Shown: one piece after another, positions 58,517 to 64,000 of the stretch | Position numbering within the stretch: the stretch's first letter is position 1 | How the letters are laid out: every line of letters begins with the position of its first letter | NCBI GenBank assembly: GCA_026928255.1 | Contig: JAIXKJ010000003.1 | Coordinates: forward strand, 1 to 64,000 | Reading direction: 5' to 3' | Length of the DNA stretch: 64,000 nt | From: Anaerolineales bacterium | GTDB lineage: Bacteria > Chloroflexota > Anaerolineae > Anaerolineales > Villigracilaceae | Notes under the pieces: generated by a model | What the model was told of the DNA's origin: nothing | Databases searched by the model: none | The model's input: only the letters and a program-made list of their open reading frames with translations | Made by a program: the position numbers and the translations under genes

Positions 58517-60208
58517 ATGAAACGATTACGTTGGCAGATTCTGGTCGTGGCGGCGACGTTGGTCGTGTCGGCGCTGTTGCTGCTCAGCCAGCAGCCGATT
58601 AACGTGGTCATTCTGCCGCAGGCGGCGACGGGCGGCGTTTACACCGAAGCGCTGATCGGCTCGATGGGGCGGCTTAACCCTGCGCTCGATTGGAACAACC
58701 CCGCCGACCGCGATTTAGACCGTTTGCTTTTTAACGGCTTAATCAAATTTGATTCTCGCGGATTGCCCCAACCCGATCTGGCGGATTCGTGGGCGGCTTC
58801 GGAAGACGGAAAAATTTATAACTTCACCTTGCGGAAGAACGCCGTCTGGCACGACGGTCAACCCGTCGTCAGCGACGACGTGCTGTACACCATTGAAATT
58901 ATCAAAAGTTCCGCCTCGCTTTTTCCGCAAGATGTTAAGGACTTGTGGTCGCAGATTCAAGTCAAACGCCTCGACGATAAAAACTTCCAATTCGTCTTGC
59001 CCGAACCGTTTTCTCCCTTTTTAGATTACGCAACCTTCGGCATTCTGCCCAAACACATTTTGGAATCCGTTCCCGTAGATCAATTCGAGTCGGCGGAATT
59101 TAATTTGAAACCGATTGGAACGGGACCGTATCAATTTGACCGGCTGATTATCAGCGGCGGACAAATTGCGGGCGTGGCGTTAACCGCCAATCCAAAATAC
59201 TTCGACGGCGCGCCGTACATCGAACAAGTAGTCTTCCGCTATTATCCCGATTCAGAAACGGCGCTGACGGCGTATCAAAAAGGCGGCGTGATGGGCATTA
59301 GCCACATCATGCAAGACGCGCTGGAAAAAGCGTTGTTAGAGCCGCGCCTTTCCGTCTATACCAGCCGCCTGCCGCAAATGGGATTGGTCTTCCTCAACCT
59401 TAACAATCCCGACGTCAGTTTTTTGCAAAACGCCAAAGTGCGCCGCGCTTTAATGCTGGGGCTGAATCGCTCGGTCATCGTCTCGCATATCCTTAAAGGA
59501 CAAGCCATCGTCGCCGACAGCCCGATTTTGCCCGGCTCGTGGGCGTACTTTGACGACGTTGAAAAGATAGAGTACAACCCCGAAGCCGCCGCGCAGATTT
59601 TGAACAAAGAAGGCTACATCTTCACGGCGGGAAGCGCGACGCGCTCGAAAGACGGGCAGGCGCTTTCCTTCTCGTTGGTTTACCCCGACGACGCGATTCA
59701 CGCGCAAATCGCCCAAGCCGTTCAATCCGATTGGGCGCTGATAGGCGTGCAGGTTAACTTGCAAGCCGTCCCTTACAATTCGCTTTTGAGCGACTACCTC
59801 GCGCCGCGAACGTATCAAGCCGCGCTCGCGGACTTAAATACTTCGCGCTCGCCCGACCCCGACCCCTATCCGTTTTGGCATCAAGCCGAAGCGACCGGCG
59901 GACAAAACTATTCGGGTTGGGACGACCGCGCCGCCAGCGAATTTCTCGAATCTGCCCGCACCATTGCAGATTTTAGCGAGCGCGTCCGCTTGTATCGCAA
60001 TTTCCAAGTCATCTTTGCCAAAGAACTTCCTTCGCTGCCGCTTTATTATCCCGTCTATTCCTTCGGCGTAGACTCGCAAGTGCAAGGCGTGCAAACCGCG
60101 CCGCTGTACGACACAAGCGACCGACTGGCGCGAATCAATCAATGGTATTTGGTAACGCGCCGCGCTTTGGAAGGTCAGCCGACCGCCGAACCGACGGCGA
60201 TTCCGTAA
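58517..60208 (+). CDS. ABC transporter substrate-binding protein, family 5 (peptide/oligopeptide)
   Basis: The 563-residue exported binding protein has an N-terminal membrane/signal segment (about 7-27) with no lipobox Cys, so it may be membrane-tethered. The family 5 fold shows LFNGLIKFDSRGLPQPDLADSW near 75 and FTLRKNAVWHDGQPVVSDDV near 105. The C-terminus ends in a Thr/Pro tail. It probably captures peptides or nickel-type ligands. No permease or ATPase genes are adjacent. The M20 dipeptidase downstream hints at peptide use. Confidence 0.87.
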   Translation: MKRLRWQILVVAATLVVSALLLLSQQPINVVILPQAATGGVYTEALIGSMGRLNPALDWNNPADRDLDRLLFNGLIKFDSRGLPQPDLADSWAASEDGKIYNFTLRKNAVWHDGQPVVSDDVLYTIEIIKSSASLFPQDVKDLWSQIQVKRLDDKNFQFVLPEPFSPFLDYATFGILPKHILESVPVDQFESAEFNLKPIGTGPYQFDRLIISGGQIAGVALTANPKYFDGAPYIEQVVFRYYPDSETALTAYQKGGVMGISHIMQDALEKALLEPRLSVYTSRLPQMGLVFLNLNNPDVSFLQNAKVRRALMLGLNRSVIVSHILKGQAIVADSPILPGSWAYFDDVEKIEYNPEAAAQILNKEGYIFTAGSATRSKDGQALSFSLVYPDDAIHAQIAQAVQSDWALIGVQVNLQAVPYNSLLSDYLAPRTYQAALADLNTSRSPDPDPYPFWHQAEATGGQNYSGWDDRAASEFLESARTIADFSERVRLYRNFQVIFAKELPSLPLYYPVYSFGVDSQVQGVQTAPLYDTSDRLARINQWYLVTRRALEGQPTAEPTAIP

Positions 60209-60271
60209 GAACGTGTCTGAAAAGTCTATTTTACATAACCTCAAAGACATTAAGACTCAAAGGAGATTTCC

Positions 60272-61642
60272 ATGACCGACCCAAACAACGCGCTTGAGTA
60301 CGTCCGCGCCAATCAATCCAGATTTTTAGACGAACTGAAAGAACTGGTTGCTATCCCTTCCGTCTCCACGTTGAGCGAACACAAAGCGGACATGAAACGC
60401 GCTGCCGAGTGGGTCGCCGCTCAACTGCGCGGAATTGGCATGAAGAACGTCAAAATTATGCCGACGGGTTTGCACCCCGTCGTTTACGGCGAATGGTTGG
60501 GCGCGGGCAAGTCCGCGCCGACGGTGATGATCTACGGACATTACGACGTGCAGCCGGTCGATCCGCTCGACCTGTGGAAGACTAATCCGTTTGAGGCGCA
60601 AGAGCGCGGCGATTATCTCTTCGGGCGCGGCGCGTCGGACATGAAAGGTCAAGTCGTCGCCTCCATCAAAGCGGTGGAAGCGATTATGAAAAGCGACGGC
60701 AAATTGCCGGTCAACGTCAAATGGTTGGTCGAGGGCGAAGAAGAAATCGGCTCGACGAACCTTGAAGAGTTCATCAAAAAAAATAAAAAAATGCTCGCCG
60801 CCGATTTTTGTCTAAACCCCGACGCGGGCATGACGGCAGCCGACAAGCCGACCATCACCACCGGCTTGCGCGGGCTGGCGCACTTTGAATTGCGCGTTAC
60901 GGGTCCCGCGCGCGATTTGCACTCCGGCGGCTTTGGCGGGACGATTCACAACCCCGCGCAGGCGCTGGCAGAATTGCTGGCAGGCATGCACGATAAAAAC
61001 GGGAAAATTACTTTGCCCGGCTTTTACGAAAAAGTCCGCAAGTTGAGCAAAAAGGAACGCGAAGATTTCAAGCGCGTCGCGCCGTCGAACAAGGCGTTGC
61101 TCGAATTGACCGGCGCGCCCGCGCTCTGGGGCGAGCCGCAATTCACGCCTGTCGAACGCACTGGCGCCCGTCCGACGTTGGAAATCAACGGCATGGTTTC
61201 AGGCTTCATTGGGCAAGGCTCGAAGACCATCATCCCCGCTTGGGCGCTGGCGAAAATCTCTTGCCGCCTCGTCCCCGACCAATCGCCCGAAGAAGTAGAA
61301 AAACAACTTCGCGCTTATTTGAAACAAAACGCGCCGAAAACGATTCGCTGGGAATTGACCAGCGGCAAAGGCAGCGGCGCGGCGTTGGTCAGCGCTGACT
61401 CCGTCGGCGTGCGGGCGTTGGCGAAAGCCTTTGAAGCGACTTGGGGCAAACGTCCGCTCTTCAAACGCGAGGGCGGCTCGATTGGCGCGGTCATCATGCT
61501 GCAAAAACAAGCGGGCGTGGATTCGCTCCTCACCGGCTTCGGCTTGCCCGAAGACAACATCCACTCGCCCAACGAACGCCTGCACCTGCCAACTTGGCGC
61601 AAAGGCATCGAAGCCTTAACGCGCTTCTTCTACAACTTCTAA
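60272..61642 (+). CDS. M20 family dipeptidase
   Basis: The 456-residue zinc dipeptidase has MIYGHYDVQPVDP near 86 (His, Asp), the catalytic WLVEGEEEIGSTNLEEF near 152, a lid domain (about 205-335) with GLRGLAHFELRVTG, and a C-terminal EGGSIGAVIML and GFGLPEDNIHSPNERL for the final metal His. It should split dipeptides, fitting its place after the peptide-binding protein. SD AAAGGAG precedes the ATG. The stop overlaps the DUF1385 start by one base. Confidence 0.92.
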   Translation: MTDPNNALEYVRANQSRFLDELKELVAIPSVSTLSEHKADMKRAAEWVAAQLRGIGMKNVKIMPTGLHPVVYGEWLGAGKSAPTVMIYGHYDVQPVDPLDLWKTNPFEAQERGDYLFGRGASDMKGQVVASIKAVEAIMKSDGKLPVNVKWLVEGEEEIGSTNLEEFIKKNKKMLAADFCLNPDAGMTAADKPTITTGLRGLAHFELRVTGPARDLHSGGFGGTIHNPAQALAELLAGMHDKNGKITLPGFYEKVRKLSKKEREDFKRVAPSNKALLELTGAPALWGEPQFTPVERTGARPTLEINGMVSGFIGQGSKTIIPAWALAKISCRLVPDQSPEEVEKQLRAYLKQNAPKTIRWELTSGKGSGAALVSADSVGVRALAKAFEATWGKRPLFKREGGSIGAVIMLQKQAGVDSLLTGFGLPEDNIHSPNERLHLPTWRKGIEALTRFFYNF

Positions 61643-62529
61643 TGGAAGATCGAATTATCGCTTACGGCGGGCAAGCCGTCATCGAAGGCGTGATGATGCG
61701 CGGACAAAAAGCCTACGCCGTCGCCATGCGCGCGCCGAACGGCGAGATCGTCGTCCACACCGAAAAATTGGCGAAGGTCTATCGTTCGGGCATTACGAAA
61801 ATCCCTTTTTTGCGCGGCGTAATTTTGCTCTGGGACGCGCTCGGCTTGGGCATGAGCGCCTTGACCATTTCAGCGAACACGCAAAGCGGCGAAGATGAAA
61901 AACTGGAAGGCGCGCAACTCTACCTGACTTTGGGCTTGTCGCTCGCCTTCGGCGTCGGACTCTTCTTTTTGCTCCCTGCCGCCGTCGGCGGCGGCGTGGA
62001 GCATTGGCTGGCGCAGACCACATCCGCGCTGTGGCTTGGGAATTTAGTCGAAGGCGTCTTGCGCCTGATTCTCTTTCTCGGCTACATTTGGGGCATCGGT
62101 CAAATGCCCGACATTCGTCGCGTTTTTCAATATCACGGCGCGGAACATAAGACCATCAACGCCTTTGAAGCGGGCGCGGACTTAACCCCCGAAGTCGCGG
62201 CGAATTACCCCATCGAACATCCGCGCTGCGGCACCGCCTTCTTGCTGACGTTGGTCTTGCTTTCGATTCTCGTCTTTTCTCTGCTCGGACCGATGTCCAT
62301 CGTTTGGCGTTTAATTACCCGCATTTTGTTCATCCCCATTTTGGCGGGCATCTCGCTTGAATACATCCGCTGGACGGCGAATCACTTAAGCAACCCCTTC
62401 GTCCAATGGCTGATTAAGCCGAACCTCGCCTTGCAACACCTCACCACCCGTCCGCCTGATTTGGACATGCTTGAAGTGGCGATTGCCGCTTTTCAGTCCA
62501 TGCGCCAAGCCGAGGCGCAGGCTGAGTAA
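61642..62529 (+). CDS. DUF1385 family membrane protein
   Basis: The 295-residue membrane protein has YGGQAVIEGVMMRG at about 8-21, YHGAEHKTINAFEAG near 163, HPRCGTAFLLTLVLLS near 193 and about four membrane segments. The family is widespread in bacteria and unassigned; homologues lie near cell-wall or translation genes. The start is in the TAATG overlap with the M20 gene, so translation is coupled. Confidence 0.87.
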   Translation: MEDRIIAYGGQAVIEGVMMRGQKAYAVAMRAPNGEIVVHTEKLAKVYRSGITKIPFLRGVILLWDALGLGMSALTISANTQSGEDEKLEGAQLYLTLGLSLAFGVGLFFLLPAAVGGGVEHWLAQTTSALWLGNLVEGVLRLILFLGYIWGIGQMPDIRRVFQYHGAEHKTINAFEAGADLTPEVAANYPIEHPRCGTAFLLTLVLLSILVFSLLGPMSIVWRLITRILFIPILAGISLEYIRWTANHLSNPFVQWLIKPNLALQHLTTRPPDLDMLEVAIAAFQSMRQAEAQAE

Positions 62530-62544
62530 GAAACTCCGCTTTTT

Positions 62545-62715
62545 GAGATGACAGCGCTCTGTTGCGAACACTGTCGCTGCGAGCGAAGCGAAGCAGTCTT
62601 TTTGCAAATCGTAGAGATTGCTTCGCCGCTTTCAGCGGCTCGCAACGACAAAAATACGGCTTTTTGTAGTCGTTGCAACAGAGCAAGATGACAGTCATTT
62701 TCAAAATGACAGAGC
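62545..62715. mobile_element. Nested inverted-repeat (MITE-like) element
   Basis: Outer ends GCTCTGTTGC (62556-62565) and GCAACAGAGC (62675-62684) are inverted repeats. Inside, GTCGCTGCGAGC...GCGAAGCAGTCT is mirrored by AGATTGCTTCGC...GCTCGCAACGAC (about 62573-62668). AGATGACAG occurs on both sides. It carries no gene and fills the space between two convergent genes. Confidence 0.7.
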
Positions 62716-62723
62716 GATAAACC

Positions 62724-63545
62724 CTAAAACTCAATCTCGCCGATTTGCTCAAAGTTGAGGTCGAACGATTCGTCCGCTTCGGTTTCTATTTCCGCGTCGA
62801 GCGCATCGCCAGCGCGGACTCCGCGATTGCAGTGCGAGCGATAGGCGCAGAAAAGGCAACGAGAGAGATTGTCCGTTTTCGGGAAGGAAGCGGCGGATTT
62901 TATTTCAACCGCTAAAGCCGAGAGCGCGTCCCAATCTCGTTTGCATTGGTCTGCGGAGTAGGGAAAGCGCACCGCGTCGTTGGGGTAATCCGCGAACCAG
63001 TAAATCATCTCGATTTGTTCGGGCGCAATCGGCTTGCCGCCGTTGAGCGAGTCGCCCGCTTTCGCCAACAGGGCGCGATAAACTCGCGTTTGCCAGCGCA
63101 GCGCCAAGGTCGAGTTTTGGGGGCGTTTGCGGTAGGTCTTCCAATCGTAGATGAAAAACTTTTCGCCGTCAGAGGCGATTAAGTCATATTTGGCGACGAG
63201 GCGAAACGGGGGAAGCGGCGCGGAAAGAATTGTCTCCGTTTTGAGCAGCGGCATTTGATGAAGCGCGGCAATTTCGGCGGAATGTTGAAAATGATCCCAC
63301 CAGCGTTCGAGATTGTCCGAGTTTGCCAACTTGCTAATGCTCTCGACCGGAACGTCGAGAAAATATTGTTGCGCCAGCCGATGAAAGTACGTTCCTTCGC
63401 GCTGATGTTTTTCGTTTTCCAGCGCGGGTTCGGCTTCGACGGCGGGATAGTCCAAATGCTGCAAATAGCGCAACTCGAAAAGGTAAGGGCAATCGGCGTA
63501 ATCTTGCAAGGAAGATTGGCTGAGCGAGCGGAGTTCGATGGTCAT
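62724..63545 (-). CDS. RecB/Cas4-like PD-(D/E)XK nuclease with a 4-Cys cluster
   Basis: The 273-residue nuclease has the RecB-family order His55 (GTYFHRLA), Asp121, Asp134-Trp-Lys136 (FIYDWKT), with one Cys near the N-terminus (Cys19, ADCPYLF) and three near the end (CLFCAYRSHC, about 230, 233 and 239), the Fe-S arrangement of Cas4/AddB-type nucleases. No CRISPR array or cas gene is in the window. It might work with the UvrD-family helicase encoded elsewhere. A C-terminal acidic tail follows. Confidence 0.85.
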   Translation of the reverse strand: MTIELRSLSQSSLQDYADCPYLFELRYLQHLDYPAVEAEPALENEKHQREGTYFHRLAQQYFLDVPVESISKLANSDNLERWWDHFQHSAEIAALHQMPLLKTETILSAPLPPFRLVAKYDLIASDGEKFFIYDWKTYRKRPQNSTLALRWQTRVYRALLAKAGDSLNGGKPIAPEQIEMIYWFADYPNDAVRFPYSADQCKRDWDALSALAVEIKSAASFPKTDNLSRCLFCAYRSHCNRGVRAGDALDAEIETEADESFDLNFEQIGEIEF

Positions 63546-63575
63546 GCCTTATTTTGCCACAAAATTTTGCGTCTA

Positions 63576-63584
63576 TGCTATACT
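63576..63584 (+). promoter_or_regulatory. Extended -10 of the NYN-domain gene
   Basis: TGCTATACT. The leader of about 55 bases has a small hairpin, GATGG and CCATC (63601-63623), and a TTTGGAG SD. Confidence 0.6.
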
Positions 63585-63643
63585 TTTTGAATCTTACGGG
63601 GATGGATAGGAAAACCTCGCCATCTACGATTGTTTGGAGTTGT

Positions 63644-64000
63644 ATGACAGAAGAAACGCAAGTCGCCGTCTTTATTGACTACGACAATATCGAAATCAGC
63701 GTCGAAGAGACGTTTGGAAAAGGGACCGAAGTAGATTGGAATCGGATTTTTAATTACGCTTCGCAAATTGGGCGCGTCATTTTGCGCCGCGCCTACGCGG
63801 ATTGGGCGCAAGCCGCCGACAAGCAACGCGGCTTGCTCAACATGGGCGTGGAGTTAATTCACGTCAACAGCAAACGCGGAAAGAACGCCGCCGACATCCG
63901 CATTGTGTTGGACGCGCTCGAATTGTTTTACACCGGACGCGATTCGTTCACGCACGTTTTGCTCGTTTCGGGCGACGGCGATTTTACGGAATTAGTGCAT
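63644..64000 (+). CDS. NYN-domain (PIN-like) protein, partial
   Basis: The first 119 residues of a gene that runs past the window end are visible. VAVFIDYDNIEISVEE (near 8-23, with the catalytic Asp of the NYN/PIN fold), DALELFYTGRDSFTHVLLVSGDGDFTELV (about 90-118) carries the second acidic cluster. The family (LabA/DUF88) contains RNases and regulators. A C-terminal OST-HTH domain is common but not visible here. Confidence 0.87.
   Translation, partial: MTEETQVAVFIDYDNIEISVEETFGKGTEVDWNRIFNYASQIGRVILRRAYADWAQAADKQRGLLNMGVELIHVNSKRGKNAADIRIVLDALELFYTGRDSFTHVLLVSGDGDFTELVH

Noticed and set aside
63601..63643. Riboswitch in the NYN gene leader
   Set aside because: Only a short hairpin is visible. 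I could not match a known aptamer core such as the fluoride class.
1..64000. tRNA genes
   Set aside because: I read the gaps between genes for a T-loop (GGTTCRANYCC) with a CCA-type acceptor end and saw none. A tRNAscan run would settle this.

Overview
The window reads as chromosome from a bacterium of the Chloroflexota, most likely class Anaerolineae. This rests on overall protein character, the mix of lipoproteins with Thr/Pro-rich linkers, GatCAB together with AsnRS, and a promoter style in which an extended -10 (TGnTATAAT or TGnTATACT) often sits six bases before the ATG. It is an inference; no 16S or database search was possible. Coding density is high and both strands are used. I saw no tRNA, rRNA, CRISPR array, prophage or intact insertion sequence. 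One structured RNA gene, the SRP (4.5S) RNA, is clear.

Layout. 1-3.2 kb: a truncated lipoprotein gene, serS, a DUF456 membrane protein, and an ECF-like sigma factor followed by a one-TM protein. 3.3-5.1 kb: an SLC13-type transporter with TrkA-C domains. 5.2-11 kb: a complete hydrogenase maturation operon, hypA-B-F-C-D-E, with no hydrogenase structural gene in the window. 11-13.4 kb: a GH4 glycosidase and a BadF-type sugar kinase. 13.4-20.9 kb: a minus-strand aminoacyl-tRNA cluster, aspS-gatC-gatA-[HNH]-gatB-asnS, with an AT-rich HNH gene inserted between gatA and gatB. 21-24 kb: a possible tiny transcription unit, a CsbD-like gene, a UvrD-family helicase and a small membrane protein. 24.3-30.2 kb: a tight seven-gene minus-strand run, namely a Thr/Pro-rich membrane protein, three tandem M42 aminopeptidases, a 156-residue unknown and a restriction-modification pair.

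30-42 kb: an SbcC-like ATPase, a PCuAC copper chaperone, a Crp/Fnr regulator, a phosphoribosyltransferase, a DUF6159-like membrane protein, a monohaem cytochrome c lipoprotein, a dihaem peroxidase fused to a parallel beta-helix, a HAMP sensor with no output domain, and priA carrying three heptamer arrays. 42-50.5 kb: lipoproteins, a twin-gene pair, the SRP RNA, two response regulators (one with PAS and HD-GYP), and a partner-switching set made of a STAS antagonist, an RsbW-like kinase and a GAF-repeat SpoIIE phosphatase. 50.6-64 kb: an M50 protease, DUF309, a P-loop kinase, a class III aminotransferase, a transmembrane Ser/Thr kinase, CinA/PncC, a PHP phosphoesterase, SecG, a peptide-binding protein, an M20 dipeptidase, DUF1385, a RecB/Cas4-like nuclease and a NYN-domain protein that runs off the end.

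Three genome-scale patterns cross these regions. First, many genes look leaderless, with a -10 hexamer, exactly six bases, then ATG. Some share a palindromic ATTATAAT element that can serve divergent genes. Second, heptanucleotide tandem arrays of different sequence lie between and inside genes, including priA and probably hypF. Third, palindromic MITE/REP-like repeats are scattered through the window, some of them in frame inside genes (gatB and the first lipoprotein).
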